DNA from: Bacteroidota bacterium
GTDB taxonomy: Bacteria; Bacteroidota; Bacteroidia; Chitinophagales; Chitinophagaceae
Assembly: GCA_018267875.1 (NCBI GenBank)
Contig: JAFDXP010000090.1
Location: forward strand, 1 to 59,369
Direction: 5' to 3'
DNA: 59,369 nt
Shown here: piece by piece, positions 17,728 through 26,998 of the stretch
How the letters are laid out: each line of letters opens with the position of its first letter
Numbering within the stretch: the first letter of the stretch is position 1
Translations under genes and position numbers: made by a program
The notes under the pieces: model-generated
What the model saw: the letters and a program-made list of their open reading frames with translations, nothing else
What the model was told of the DNA's origin: nothing
Databases searched by the model: none

Positions 17728-18870
17728 ATGATAAGCTATTGGGAGCAAGAAAGCCTCACCTCGTATGACCATATTGTAGTTGGCAGCGGAATAGTTGGGC
17801 TATCCACCACCATTGAACTGAAGACAATTTTCCCTACTCAACGAGTATTGGTTTTAGAGCGAGGACTTTTACCCTCCGGTGCCAGTTCACGTAACGCCGG
17901 ATTTGCTTGTATGGGTAGTGTTACTGAACTTTTAGACGACCTTAAAAATAGATCGGAGTCGGAAATAATCGCTTTATTTTGTTTACGAAAAGCAGGTTTA
18001 GAGCGACTTAGGCAACGATTAGGAGATTCCCAAATTGGATATGCTGAAAATGGAAGCTTTGAGTTAATAAGTGAAACCGAGATATATGCGATTGAGAAAA
18101 TAAATTACCTAAACCGGCTGCTTTCACCTGTTGTAGGGTATAATCCTTTTTCAATTGCAAATGAAAAAATAGAGCAATTTGGCTTTTCTCCAGTGTATTC
18201 AAAAGCCATGATACAAAACCATTTGGAAGGAGAACTGCATACCGGAAAAATGATGCGAGCACTTACTGATTTTGCTATTAATCTTGGGGTAGAAATAAAA
18301 ACAGGTGCAAACGTTATAAACTTAACTTCAGATAAAAACTCTGTTCGAATAGAAGTCGAAGATACTTTGCGCAAGCAGCCTCTGGCACTGAAAGCAGCCT
18401 GTGTAACCCTTTGCACAAATGGCTTTACGCAACAATTATTTCCACTTGAAGACGTATCTCCCGGGCGAGGGCAAGTTTTAATTACAGAGCCGATACCGCA
18501 ACTAAAATTCAAAGGTATTTTCCATCTGGATTGTGGTTATTATTATTTCCGAGAAATTGACAACCGAATATTAATTGGAGGCGGAAGAAATCTTGATTTT
18601 AAAACAGAAACTACAACAGAAATAGCACTGAACAACATCATTCAAAGTGAGCTTGAAAACAAACTTCAAAACCTCATTATTCCAAACACACAGTTTACTG
18701 TAGCACAGCGTTGGTCGGGCATTATGGCATTTGGACGAAGCAAACAACCCATTGTAAAATCTTTAGCTCCTAATATTTTTGGCGTATTTAGGATGGGCGG
18801 TATGGGCGTTGCCTTAGGAAGTGAAGTAGCTAAACAAGCAGTAGAATTGATTCAACAACATCATGAATAA
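17728..18870 (+). CDS. FAD-dependent oxidoreductase, DadA/glycine oxidase-like
   Basis: A 380-residue flavoprotein. The N-terminal dinucleotide-binding motif (HIVVGSGIVGLSTTIELK) is followed by the DAO-family stretch PSGASSRNAGFACMGS. The C-terminal half has the usual GGGRNLD and WSGIMAFGRSKQPIV motifs and ends with MGGMGVALGSEVAKQAVELI. Such enzymes oxidise amines or amino acids (D-amino acids, sarcosine, glycine); the substrate cannot be read from the sequence. Monocistronic, convergent with maf. Confidence 0.88.
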   Translation: MISYWEQESLTSYDHIVVGSGIVGLSTTIELKTIFPTQRVLVLERGLLPSGASSRNAGFACMGSVTELLDDLKNRSESEIIALFCLRKAGLERLRQRLGDSQIGYAENGSFELISETEIYAIEKINYLNRLLSPVVGYNPFSIANEKIEQFGFSPVYSKAMIQNHLEGELHTGKMMRALTDFAINLGVEIKTGANVINLTSDKNSVRIEVEDTLRKQPLALKAACVTLCTNGFTQQLFPLEDVSPGRGQVLITEPIPQLKFKGIFHLDCGYYYFREIDNRILIGGGRNLDFKTETTTEIALNNIIQSELENKLQNLIIPNTQFTVAQRWSGIMAFGRSKQPIVKSLAPNIFGVFRMGGMGVALGSEVAKQAVELIQQHHE

Positions 18871-18884
18871 CCAAGTCAAACCTT

Positions 18885-19445
18885 TCATTCAAAATCAGAC
18901 AATCGTTGAACAACTTCTCCAATTGGCAGACCCATAACATTGTAATAATCACCTTCAATTTTTTCAATTCCAATCATGCCAATCCATTCCTGAATTGCAT
19001 AAGCACCTGCTTTGTCAAAAGGGTGGAAATGTGAAACATAATACGAAATTTGGGGTATAGAAAGTGGGCGAAAAAACACACGAGTAATTACAGAAAAAGA
19101 AACTACTTTACTTCCTTGTTTCATACATACGCCCGTAATCACTTCATGGGCATTACCTGACAATTTCTTCAGCATTTCCATTGCTTGAGTTTCATCTTTA
19201 GGCTTTCCTAAAATTTCGCCTTCCAACAAGACAATAGTATCTGCAGCTACAATCAGCGAATTTGCATAATTATCGGCTATGGCATTTGCCTTTTTGATAG
19301 CTAAAAATGTTGGCACATCAGCACCGGGCATACCTATTGGATTAGTTTCATCTACATCGGCAACTACTACTTCAAAAGTAAGTTCGGCAGCTTCCATCAG
19401 TTGTTTACGACGCGGTGATTGTGAAGCAAGAATAATTTTAGACAT
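18885..19445 (-). CDS. maf: Maf-like nucleoside triphosphate pyrophosphatase
   Basis: A 186-residue protein of the Maf/YhdE family, which hydrolyses dTTP, UTP or modified NTPs to monophosphates. The signature motifs are all visible: ILASQSPRRKQLM at the N-terminus, ADTIVLLEGEILGKPKDE in the middle, and AGAYAIQEWIGMIGIEKIEG with GDYYNVMGLP near the end. Its start overlaps the end of the upstream ubiA-like gene by 8 bases, so the two are translationally coupled. Confidence 0.93.
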   Translation of the reverse strand: MSKIILASQSPRRKQLMEAAELTFEVVVADVDETNPIGMPGADVPTFLAIKKANAIADNYANSLIVAADTIVLLEGEILGKPKDETQAMEMLKKLSGNAHEVITGVCMKQGSKVVSFSVITRVFFRPLSIPQISYYVSHFHPFDKAGAYAIQEWIGMIGIEKIEGDYYNVMGLPIGEVVQRLSDFE

Positions 19446-20385
19446 TGGCTTGTAAATAGTAAAAAAATAAAGAACAAAGACCCAAAACCATGATCATTTT
19501 TAGATAGCGGCTTGCTTTTGCAAAATGCTTAGTGGTAGCGGCTTTAGGCAAATAAATCATCCAACTTACCAAAGGCAAAACAAGTCCGGCAAAGCAATAA
19601 ACAGCAAATAAATAATCGGCATTGTGGAGTAATTTTAATGTACCAAAACTGATCGGCAAGAGGGCAAAAGCAGCAAGCAAAAGTGTAAAACGGGTTGCTT
19701 TTTTTAAGCCCCATTTGATGGGCATCGTGATGCATCCTTCAGCTTCATCTCCCTTAAAATCTTCCATGTCCTTAACTATTTCGCGCATCCAAGTAAGCAC
19801 AAAAGCAAAATAGGCATACACCAACAAAACCCAAACAGGATTTGGCAAAGTAGAAGTACCAGCCGCAACGAAAGCAGGTTGCATCAGATATAGATGCAGA
19901 GCCGGCTCATAGACAATTAAGGTAAGAATTGTAAGACCGGTCAAAAGAGCAACTACAATGTTGCCAATCATAAATTGTCTTTTAAAGTGCGTTGAATAAA
20001 ACCACAACAAAAGCGTGCAACTCAATTGAACAAGCACCCATTGCGTTTTGCCTGCCTGAAGTGCAACCCAACCAACCAGAACAAGCCCCCCCATATTCAT
20101 TGTAGTATGCAAAATGATGGCTAACCGTCTTGGAATTTTTCTCTCCAAAATCATCTTGTCGGGTTTATTTATACTATCAATTCGTACATCAAAATAGTCG
20201 TTGATAATATAGCCAGCACCGGCAATTAAGATGGTAGAAAACGACAGAAGTAAAAAATTGGGAAATCCTAAAAGCAACCGTATGCCATCATTGCTTAGCG
20301 GGTAAATTACACATCGCCAAGCAAGCAATTGCGTGCAGAAAATAATGACAAGGTTGGTCCAGCGAATAAGGCGGAAATACTGCAT
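19438..20385 (-). CDS. UbiA-family prenyltransferase
   Basis: A 315-residue membrane protein with about nine helices. The first aspartate-rich prenyl-diphosphate motif is NDYFDVRID and the second is DMEDFKGDEAEG, typical of the UbiA superfamily. In Bacteroidota this branch is often annotated as a geranylgeranylglycerol-phosphate-type transferase; the acceptor here is not known. The ATG at 20385 is chosen over a TTG three codons upstream. A near-consensus box (CATTTTTG, 20392-20399) lies 6 bases before it, again suggesting a leaderless mRNA. Coupled to maf. Confidence 0.88.
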   Translation of the reverse strand: MQYFRLIRWTNLVIIFCTQLLAWRCVIYPLSNDGIRLLLGFPNFLLLSFSTILIAGAGYIINDYFDVRIDSINKPDKMILERKIPRRLAIILHTTMNMGGLVLVGWVALQAGKTQWVLVQLSCTLLLWFYSTHFKRQFMIGNIVVALLTGLTILTLIVYEPALHLYLMQPAFVAAGTSTLPNPVWVLLVYAYFAFVLTWMREIVKDMEDFKGDEAEGCITMPIKWGLKKATRFTLLLAAFALLPISFGTLKLLHNADYLFAVYCFAGLVLPLVSWMIYLPKAATTKHFAKASRYLKMIMVLGLCSLFFYYLQANV

Positions 20386-20439
20386 AAAAACCAAAAATGC
20401 GATTCAATAGTATGGAGGAGAAAAATTTACTTCTGCCGA

Positions 20440-21075
20440 CTACTGAAGCCCTTTCCAATTAGCCGGATCCAAGCGCCATTGTTGCAACAAATCTCGGTCT
20501 TCCTCTTTGACAATTTTTAGTCCTTCGGCTACTTCCATCAAAGCATTATAGTTACTAATGGTGTGCAATGGAACCATAGCTTGTTCAAAAGCAGCATCAG
20601 CCACGGGAAATCCGTAAGTAAACAAGGCACACATGCCAACCACCTCAGCACCTTGCTGGCGAAGCACATCTACTACTTGCAAACTACTTTTACCTGTGGA
20701 AACCAAATCTTCAACTACAACAACCTTTTGTCCTGCTTGCAAAACCCCTTCAATTTGATTGCCCATGCCATGTTCCTTGGGTTTGGCTCGCACATACAAA
20801 AAAGGTAGTTTTAGTAAATCAGCAGCCATAACGCCATGAGCAATTCCGGCAGTAGCCACGCCTGCGATAGCATCTGCGTCCGGGTGTTGTTCCAAAATCA
20901 TATTAGCGAGTTCACTTTTCACAAAATCCCTAACATAAGGATAAGAAAGCACTTTTCTATTATCACAATAAACAGGGGATTGCCATCCGGAAGCCCAAGT
21001 AAACGGCTGTTGCAGATTGACTTGCAAAGCCTTAATTTGCAGTAGTTTTTCAGCGAACTGTTTTGGCGTACTCAT
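20440..21075 (-). CDS. pyrE: Orotate phosphoribosyltransferase
   Basis: PyrE joins orotate to PRPP to give OMP in pyrimidine synthesis. The 211-residue protein carries the PRPP-binding loop VVVEDLVSTGKSS and the N-terminal segment PFTWASGWQSPVYCDNR typical of the family. The start ATG is 4 bases from a TAnnTTTG box. It is divergent from the Nudix gene, and the two start codons are only 37 bases apart. Confidence 0.96.
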   Translation of the reverse strand: MSTPKQFAEKLLQIKALQVNLQQPFTWASGWQSPVYCDNRKVLSYPYVRDFVKSELANMILEQHPDADAIAGVATAGIAHGVMAADLLKLPFLYVRAKPKEHGMGNQIEGVLQAGQKVVVVEDLVSTGKSSLQVVDVLRQQGAEVVGMCALFTYGFPVADAAFEQAMVPLHTISNYNALMEVAEGLKIVKEEDRDLLQQWRLDPANWKGLQ

Positions 21076-21079
21076 CGCT

Positions 21080-21087
21080 CAAACCTA
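21080..21087 (-). promoter_or_regulatory. Promoter -7 box for pyrE (leaderless-type)
   Basis: TAGGTTTG on the minus strand, an exact TAnnTTTG match, with only 4 bases to the pyrE ATG at 21075. Confidence 0.45.
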
Positions 21088-21112
21088 CACCAATTTCACG
21101 AAGTTCATTCAC

Positions 21113-21748
21113 ATGTTTTTTGCAAAAGCCATATACTGTAATAACAAGCCATTGATAATCACAAACGACAGAAGTACGTATGTACGTCAACATCCAATTG
21201 CAGATGGTTATCTTTCTTTTGCCGGTGCCTTTACTCGGAATTTTCGGCTTGCTTTTAACCACTTGAATAAATCAACTTCATTAGGTGCAATCATTGAAGA
21301 CATTTCACCCAAGGCACTAACCAATGAATTACACCGATTGTTTGAACCCATTGATGCTGGAGGAGGTGTAGTAACTAATGAAGATGGTGGTGTATTAATG
21401 ATTTATAGACGAGGCAAATGGGATCTTCCCAAAGGCAAGCGAGATGAAGGCGAAGAAATAGAAGAATGTGCTTTAAGAGAAGTAAGTGAGGAAACAGGAT
21501 TGAATCAATTAACACTGGGCGAGAAAATCTGTGATACATACCATGTTTATAGCCAGGGCGGCGAAAGCCTGCTTAAACGTACTACTTGGTATAGGATGCT
21601 TGGTACAAATAAAGAAAAATTGGTTCCTCAAAAAGCAGAAAATATCTTAGAAGCTCGATGGATTGCAGAAAACGAGTTAGCACCCGTAGCCTTCAAATCT
21701 TATGAAGCTATTCGTGAAGTGTTGAAAATAGCCGGCTTCAATTGGTAG
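21113..21748 (+). CDS. Nudix hydrolase
   Basis: A 211-residue protein with a complete Nudix box (GKRDEGEEIEECALREVSEE followed by TG) at about residues 137-159, matching GX5EX7REUXEEXGU. Nudix enzymes cleave nucleoside diphosphates linked to another group. The N-terminal 90 residues (MFFAKAIYCNNKPLIITND) precede the catalytic domain and are of the type seen in Bacteroidota Nudix proteins; their role is unknown. The ATG at 21113 is chosen because the longer frame overlaps the pyrE coding start. Confidence 0.9.
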   Translation: MFFAKAIYCNNKPLIITNDRSTYVRQHPIADGYLSFAGAFTRNFRLAFNHLNKSTSLGAIIEDISPKALTNELHRLFEPIDAGGGVVTNEDGGVLMIYRRGKWDLPKGKRDEGEEIEECALREVSEETGLNQLTLGEKICDTYHVYSQGGESLLKRTTWYRMLGTNKEKLVPQKAENILEARWIAENELAPVAFKSYEAIREVLKIAGFNW

Positions 21749-21856
21749 CGATATTCTCACAACATGTTTAAGTCTTTTGAACACAGTGGATATTAACGTT
21801 ACCTGAACATCCTTGTAACTTAATTTTACACAGAAGTTTGAACGGAAAGAAATGTG

Positions 21857-22159
21857 ATGAAATCTACTCCTGGTCGAACAATACGTCTTACACGTAATTT
21901 GTTTCGAATTTTTGATCATAAGCGCACACTAGTGCAGATGCTGCAAGCAGTGTGGCATGGAAAATACAGCATGTCTTTACTTACTAAAATACTACTTGTA
22001 TTGGGCATTGCATATATCATCCTTCCGTTTGATTTTGATTGGATCCCTATTTTAGGATGGTTAGATGATGCACTGGTGTTTTTCTTGCTTCTAAAGCGCT
22101 TGCAATTTGAAACACATCGCTATGTTAGGCATAAAGCTATGGAACGCAAAACCCACTAA
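21857..22159 (+). CDS. YkvA-like DUF1232 membrane protein
   Basis: A 100-residue protein with the DUF1232 core LGIAYIILPFDFDWIPILGW then LDDALVFFLLLKRL: a hydrophobic helix, the YxxxPxDxxPxxxxxGxxDD pattern, and a second hydrophobic segment. Function of the family is unknown. ATG at 21857; a GTG one codon upstream is less likely. Convergent with coaD, whose stop is 2 bases away. Confidence 0.88.
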   Translation: MKSTPGRTIRLTRNLFRIFDHKRTLVQMLQAVWHGKYSMSLLTKILLVLGIAYIILPFDFDWIPILGWLDDALVFFLLLKRLQFETHRYVRHKAMERKTH

Positions 22160-22161
22160 GG

Positions 22162-22623
22162 CTATCCTATTTTTACTACGCTTGGAACAAAAAGACTAAC
22201 ATTTCCTTTGTTGCGAATCACATCGCGAACTAAGGTAGATGAAATCGTAGAATACTCCGGCGAGCAGGTCAGGAAAAGGGTTTCAATTTCGGGAGAAAGC
22301 ATTCTATTCATATCCGCAATTGCTTTTTCGTACTCGAAATCACTTATGTATCGAATGCCACGTAAGATGTATTGAGCACCGATAGTCTTGCAATAATCTA
22401 CAGTTAATCCTGTATAACCAACAGCCTCAATTCGGCTATCTTTTGAAAAGATTTCGTTTATCCAGCTACAACGTTGCTCTACGGTAAACATAGGTTCTTT
22501 TGAAGAATTTGTCCCTATGCCGATGATCAGTTTATCAAATAATGAAACTGCCCGATTGATGATATCTACATGTCCTTTAGTGATAGGGTCAAAAGTGCCC
22601 GGAAATAAGCAGATTCGTTGCAT
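22162..22623 (-). CDS. coaD: Phosphopantetheine adenylyltransferase
   Basis: CoaD makes dephospho-CoA from 4'-phosphopantetheine and ATP. The 153-residue length is typical. The nucleotidyltransferase motif GTFDPITKGHVDII is at the N-terminus and the family signature RGIRYISDFEYEKAIADMN is in the middle; SSTLVRDVI follows near the C-terminus. It lies 8 bases after rsmD, as in many bacteria. Confidence 0.96.
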   Translation of the reverse strand: MQRICLFPGTFDPITKGHVDIINRAVSLFDKLIIGIGTNSSKEPMFTVEQRCSWINEIFSKDSRIEAVGYTGLTVDYCKTIGAQYILRGIRYISDFEYEKAIADMNRMLSPEIETLFLTCSPEYSTISSTLVRDVIRNKGNVSLFVPSVVKIG

Positions 22624-22631
22624 GAAGGTGA

Positions 22632-23171
22632 TTATTTTTGAGTAAAAAAACTAAAAACCGTTGTACCATAATTTTTCATCCGAACAAAGTCGGGATGTTG
22701 TTGGTAATCGTTACGAGGTGTGTGCTCCAACACAAAAATCCCATTAGGCTTCAACATGTTTTTTTCGAACACCAGAATAGGAAGATCGTCTATAGTTTCT
22801 AAGGCGTAAGGAGGTCCGGCAAAAATGAAATCATACGGTTCCTGTTGTTGTTTCATAAACTTAAACACATCTCCTTTGATTATTCTCATGAAAGGAGCTA
22901 TCTCTAATGTTTCTGCGGTTTTCTTTATAAACTGAATACTGGCATTATCGCGTTCAATGAGTGTAAGATCTATTGCTCCACGTGAGGCAAGCTCATAGCT
23001 AATGCTACCGGTTCCACCAAAAATATCACAAGTGCGAATACCGTCTAACTCCATCATGTTTTCCAGTGTGTTAAACAAGCCTTCTTTAGCCACATCAGTT
23101 GTGGGGCGTGCCGGAATACCCGAAGGCGGATTAAACCTCCTACCACTAAATTTTCCACCTACAATGCGCAT
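22632..23171 (-). CDS. rsmD: 16S rRNA (guanine966-N2)-methyltransferase RsmD
   Basis: A 179-residue SAM-dependent RNA methyltransferase. Family motifs: MRIVGGKFSGRRF, RPTTDVAKEGLFN, and the SAM-binding DIFGGTGSISYELASRG. The catalytic motif IV, normally DPPY or DPPF, reads AGPPYAL here: the acidic residue is a glycine (GGA codon). The rest of the fold, including LEHTPRNDY and YGTTVFSFF, is conserved, so this is either a clade-specific variant or reduced activity. The start overlaps the DUF3822 gene by 13 bases; coaD follows after 8 bases. Confidence 0.9.
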   Translation of the reverse strand: MRIVGGKFSGRRFNPPSGIPARPTTDVAKEGLFNTLENMMELDGIRTCDIFGGTGSISYELASRGAIDLTLIERDNASIQFIKKTAETLEIAPFMRIIKGDVFKFMKQQQEPYDFIFAGPPYALETIDDLPILVFEKNMLKPNGIFVLEHTPRNDYQQHPDFVRMKNYGTTVFSFFTQK

Positions 23172-24001
23172 GAATATAATTGTTGCAACAGGCTAAGCGT
23201 TGCAGCCCATTGACGATTATTAGTAGCTGTGGTATTATCAAATTCCCTCGTTTGTGGAAAGTATTGACAAAGGTCATTCAACACATGATTCAATCCACGG
23301 TAAGCAACTGTCCCGTTTAATTCTGCCGTGTCCGGATTAATTCGAAACTGCCTACAAGCGTGCTTGAGTTGATAGGCAATATCTTCTCCGTTTTGATATT
23401 CAAATACTTGATGCCAATGTAGGCTTCTATTTTTATACAGTGTGGCCACAGCATGTTCTTGCGTAATGGTGCACTGAAGAGAATTGTCAGAACGATATGG
23501 TTTGAAAAATTGGTACATAGCTAAAGGCAACACTCGAGCTCTGGTAAAATATCTTCCAATTAGGCTTTTCATGGTGCCTGGATAAGCGAACAAATACTTT
23601 GAACTATTTTCTTGAAGGTGGTGGCAAGACAAGACTTCATTTCCTTCTACAAAAAATAGCTTGTTAAGCCATTTTACTGCCTCTCCTTCATCATATAATT
23701 CATCGGGAATGAGTAGATATTTATCAGAGGTTACAAAAACTGCAATTACATTATCGGGGTTGAAGAGTAGTGGTTCATCTAAAAAACGATGTTCGTAAAA
23801 GTCTAAAATCCACGTTGGTAAAGTTTGACTATAATCACCATAGTGTACCATCAATAAGTCTCCATGTTCGCTAAAGCCGGCTACGGTAAGACCTCGTGGC
23901 TGTAAGATGCAGATAACCTTTGTCACTTGTGTGAGTAAAGTATCGCCTTCATGTAAACTGTAAGTATGATAATTTATGGTACTGCTGCTGATTTCAGACA
24001 T
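23159..24001 (-). CDS. DUF3822 family protein
   Basis: A 280-residue cytoplasmic protein of a family known only from Bacteroidota and typically placed just before rsmD and coaD, as here. It may have an actin-like ATPase-type fold, but no catalytic motif is evident and the role is unknown. The ATG at 24001 (MSEISSSTINYH) is chosen over a TTG four codons upstream; a TAnnTTTG box at 24022-24029 fits. First gene of a DUF3822-rsmD-coaD operon with overlapping frames. Confidence 0.85.
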   Translation of the reverse strand: MSEISSSTINYHTYSLHEGDTLLTQVTKVICILQPRGLTVAGFSEHGDLLMVHYGDYSQTLPTWILDFYEHRFLDEPLLFNPDNVIAVFVTSDKYLLIPDELYDEGEAVKWLNKLFFVEGNEVLSCHHLQENSSKYLFAYPGTMKSLIGRYFTRARVLPLAMYQFFKPYRSDNSLQCTITQEHAVATLYKNRSLHWHQVFEYQNGEDIAYQLKHACRQFRINPDTAELNGTVAYRGLNHVLNDLCQYFPQTREFDNTTATNNRQWAATLSLLQQLYSCAL

Positions 24002-24021
24002 AGGAAATGGCAATGATAGGG

Positions 24022-24029
24022 CAAATTTA
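24022..24029 (-). promoter_or_regulatory. Promoter -7 box for DUF3822-rsmD-coaD
   Basis: TAAATTTG on the minus strand, an exact TAnnTTTG match, 20 bases before the ATG at 24001. Confidence 0.5.
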
Positions 24030-24130
24030 CGAAATTGTTAAAGAGCCGTATCGTGTTTACAATAAAATCTGAATGATTGGCTTGCTTTAATTTTTAGATG
24101 ACCTTGAACCATACACTTCACAAAAGCGAA

Positions 24131-24156
24131 AAGCCCAACGTAAAAACGTCAGGCTT
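24131..24156 (-). terminator. Hairpin terminator after the collagen-like gene
   Basis: Stem AAGCC/GGCTT and ACGT/ACGT with a symmetric 2x2 internal loop and an AAAA loop, followed on the minus strand by TTCGCTTTTGTG. It lies about 65 bases past the stop at 24221. Confidence 0.55.
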
Positions 24157-24220
24157 ATTTTGACTGCAACAAGAGTTGATAGATGTTTACAGTGTCGTTG
24201 ACCTCACGAAATAATCTTCA

Positions 24221-26146
24221 TTAGCGATGAAATATGGGTTTATCAACTTTCGGAAGAATTGGGGTAACATGATTCTCTGTTGATTGCTTCTGTGCAGATT
24301 GAGGTTTTACGTTGTTGTTTTCGTAATCAATTCCTTTGCTTGCCTCTACACCCCATTCTAATGGATGTAGATACTTGCCAACATTTTCAGGCTCTTTATT
24401 AACTTCTGGCACCACACGATGGGCATTGGCATATTTATCTTGACGAATACCGGTTATTTGCCAACTTACCTCTACATTTGGTGCATTGGTTTTTATTTTA
24501 AAGCTATTATGACTAACTTTTTCACTAACCATTGCTTGCGCAAAGCTTCCAATTGTAGTTAATTGGTATCTGAAGTCTTTGTTTAATGCCTCGAAATAAT
24601 CAGGCAGGTTTATGATAGCATCACCATTTGCATCAGTAATAATATTTCCGTTATACACGTTCATCATGTCGGGGCTTTCGACAAAACTGTGATAGAGGTA
24701 CTTATGATCAGGATCCAAAGGATGATCAATTTTAAATGTACCACTTGCTTTTGCTAATGATCCGGTTATCTGAACATTACCACTGAAATAACCCGCCCAA
24801 TTAGTCGCTCCGCCGTTAGCATAGCCATAAATTGCATATTTTGTTCCACCTGTAGCAGTCCAATTATAGGCAGTGCCGTACAAACCGATAGCCGTTCCAT
24901 TAGACGCTCCGAAACCCAAAGCACCGAATGTATTAAATGTGGATACAGTCGAAGTGTTAGATGCATCGCCCTCAATACCTCGCCCACCAGCACTACCCAA
25001 CACTCCTACTCCTGTTGCAATAGAAGACCCAGGACTTACCGACCCAAAAATAGCAATATTGGAGGATGTTGTTGGAAGACTACTTCCAAGATATTCCGCT
25101 CTAAGGATTCCATTATTGAGCGTATTTGCTGAGGTTGAGCTAAAGTATGCTGCCGTGTCATAAGCTGTCATAATTCCAAAATGAGCGTTAGATGAATTAA
25201 AATAACCCATTCGACCCGTTTTCAATGCATACGAAAACAAAACATTATTGTTATTTGCAATATTTAATGAATTCATACCCGGAGAATAATAGACTGCGGC
25301 TATTGAATCATTAACGCCATTAAAAAAATTCTGAGTTCGCGCCATAAAAATACCCTTATTGTTGTTGGTTGAGTCTAACATTCCATTAAAAGTATAACCT
25401 ATTCCATCACCCTCAGCAATCATCCAGTTTGCTCCTGCACTCGAATTATTTACAGATTTATACCAATACCGAGCACTAGGGTAAAACGCGGTTTTATTGT
25501 AATACAACCCTAATGATGAGTCAATTATTCTACTGTTTACACCAGTTGTTGCATTTGCATATTTCACCAAATAATTTGCCGTGCCATTAATATTTGCACT
25601 ACCCGCCGGACCTTGTGGACCGGTTGCACCAACCGCTCCTTGAGCACCTGTTGCACCAATAGGTCCTTGTGGACCGGTTGCACCAGCCGGACCTTGCGCA
25701 CCGGCAGGGCCTTGAACTCCTACTGGGCCTTGTGGACCTGCAGGTCCCGGATTAGCTGCATATAGCGCATAAGGAACACTTAATAGTTGTGCATTACCCA
25801 CAAAAGTGTAATTTGCTCCACCTGTAGGATCAAGATCAACTTGCATATACTTGTCACCACTATTCCAAGTAACAGCTGACAAAGTACCTGAAACGGGTGT
25901 TCCACCACCAATTTGAACATTGTATAAGCCTAATGAATTAGTAGTTGCAGTATGCGTTTCGGCATATTGTACATTCCCTGATGCTGCACCATCATGGATG
26001 CTAATTCTAATTCCTATTGCTTGGTTTGTTATTGGATTTCCATTACTGGAACGTGCAACACCCTGATAATTAAACTTTTGTGGTGCTTGTGCCATTGCAG
26101 TCATACAAATGACAATGACAACAAATACTGATATTATTTTTTTCAT
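24221..26146 (-). CDS. Secreted protein with a collagen-like Gly-X-Y segment
   Basis: A 641-residue exported protein. Signal peptide at residues 1-19 (ending TAMAQ). Residues about 21-130 form a beta-rich N-terminal domain common in Bacteroidota surface proteins ([15 protein letters not shown] through VPYALYA). Residues 134-184 are 17 uninterrupted Gly-X-Y triplets of the GPAGPQGPV type, which can trimerise as a collagen-like helix. The remaining 450 residues are rich in Gly, Ser, Asn and Tyr, as in tail-fibre or adhesin stalks, and end in a more globular domain ([19 protein letters not shown]). There is no T9SS sorting domain at its end. It follows a T9SS cargo gene after 19 bases, likely in one transcript. 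Confidence 0.85.
   Translation of the reverse strand: MKKIISVFVVIVICMTAMAQAPQKFNYQGVARSSNGNPITNQAIGIRISIHDGAASGNVQYAETHTATTNSLGLYNVQIGGGTPVSGTLSAVTWNSGDKYMQVDLDPTGGANYTFVGNAQLLSVPYALYAANPGPAGPQGPVGVQGPAGAQGPAGATGPQGPIGATGAQGAVGATGPQGPAGSANINGTANYLVKYANATTGVNSRIIDSSLGLYYNKTAFYPSARYWYKSVNNSSAGANWMIAEGDGIGYTFNGMLDSTNNNKGIFMARTQNFFNGVNDSIAAVYYSPGMNSLNIANNNNVLFSYALKTGRMGYFNSSNAHFGIMTAYDTAAYFSSTSANTLNNGILRAEYLGSSLPTTSSNIAIFGSVSPGSSIATGVGVLGSAGGRGIEGDASNTSTVSTFNTFGALGFGASNGTAIGLYGTAYNWTATGGTKYAIYGYANGGATNWAGYFSGNVQITGSLAKASGTFKIDHPLDPDHKYLYHSFVESPDMMNVYNGNIITDANGDAIINLPDYFEALNKDFRYQLTTIGSFAQAMVSEKVSHNSFKIKTNAPNVEVSWQITGIRQDKYANAHRVVPEVNKEPENVGKYLHPLEWGVEASKGIDYENNNVKPQSAQKQSTENHVTPILPKVDKPIFHR
25595..25747 (-). 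repeat. Gly-X-Y-coding tandem repeat
   Basis: Seventeen codon triplets encoding Gly-X-Y, with near-identical 18- and 27-base units (for example repeated GGTCCTTGTGGACCGG-like blocks on the plus strand). Such repeats can change length by slippage. Confidence 0.85.
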
Positions 26147-26165
26147 ATTTATTGAATTTAGGGGG

Positions 26166-26678
26166 TTATTGAATTTTTTGAATTTTAAATGCTCTCATTT
26201 CTTTTTCGCCTGAATTTGGAGCAAAGGAAACTTGTAAAAGATAATGTCCATTTGACAATGAAGAAATGGATATACGCTCTGTTCCTGTTGAATTATTTTC
26301 AAATTCTCTTCTAAGAATTAGTTTCCCACCCACATCTGTAAGTTTATATTCAAGTGTCCCCAAAGTAGGATACTGATAATGAACAAATATTTCAGTAGTT
26401 GCAGGATTAGGATAAATTGAAATCGATTGATCATTTTTAGTTACGTTAGATATAGGTACCATTCCATCTTTGGGCTGCAACACCCCCTGAGATACCATAA
26501 AATTGCCGGCATTCCAAGTATTTACTAACGTCATTTCACCGATAGACCAAGCATAAACATTGCCAGCAATGGTTGCTTGCCCTCCCATTGAATTAATAGT
26601 TGAAGGGCTGACACTTTGTGCGCATACATTAAAGTATATCGCCATAAATATAAGTGTAAGAAATTGCTTTCGTTTCAT
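26166..26678 (-). CDS. Exported protein with T9SS type A C-terminal sorting domain
   Basis: A 170-residue protein. Signal peptide at residues 1-20 (ending NVCAQ). A short central region ([19 protein letters not shown]) of a kind common in Bacteroidota secreted proteins is followed by a complete type A sorting domain from about residue 86 ([17 protein letters not shown] to [15 protein letters not shown]). That domain directs export by the type IX secretion system and attachment to the cell surface. It is immediately upstream of the collagen-like gene. Confidence 0.88.
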   Translation of the reverse strand: MKRKQFLTLIFMAIYFNVCAQSVSPSTINSMGGQATIAGNVYAWSIGEMTLVNTWNAGNFMVSQGVLQPKDGMVPISNVTKNDQSISIYPNPATTEIFVHYQYPTLGTLEYKLTDVGGKLILRREFENNSTGTERISISSLSNGHYLLQVSFAPNSGEKEMRAFKIQKIQ

Positions 26679-26889
26679 GTTAAAATGTTTTATTTAGTAT
26701 TTATTAATAGACATTTATGGTTAGCATAAATAAGCCACTAATTATTATTTTTGGAAATAACAATTCCATACTTGTAAACTAATGAAGTTGGTGGTGATAA
26801 ATCGTTTGAATATTGCATAATACCTAAATTAAAACAATTAGATTTATATATATAATGACTAAATTATTTTCATATATATACTCATATAT
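26679..26889. other. AT-rich intergenic region upstream of the T9SS cargo gene
   Basis: Very AT-rich, with runs such as TATATATATAATG; presumably the promoter region of the T9SS/collagen-like pair, but I could not find an exact TAnnTTTG box in it. Confidence 0.4.
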
Positions 26890-26998
26890 CCTGCTCGCCT
26901 TTAATATCAATAAAGTATTTTTTACAATCTTTAGGCTGATAAGGATGCGATGAAGGCAGCCACAAGAAAAGTAAATGCAAATACTTTGGCGAGCAGGT
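26890..26998. repeat. Inverted repeat CCTGCTCGCC / GGCGAGCAGG
   Basis: A perfect 10-bp inverted repeat (26890-26899 and 26989-26998) about 90 bases apart. Homology resumes on the far side: the left arm continues, after a 12-base interruption, with AAAGTATT, which directly follows the right arm on the other strand. GC-rich arms in otherwise AT-rich DNA stand out. Confidence 0.6.

Noticed and set aside
25595..25747. Possible CRISPR-like tandem repeats
   Set aside because: The repeats are in frame and encode Gly-X-Y; there are no unique spacers or cas genes.
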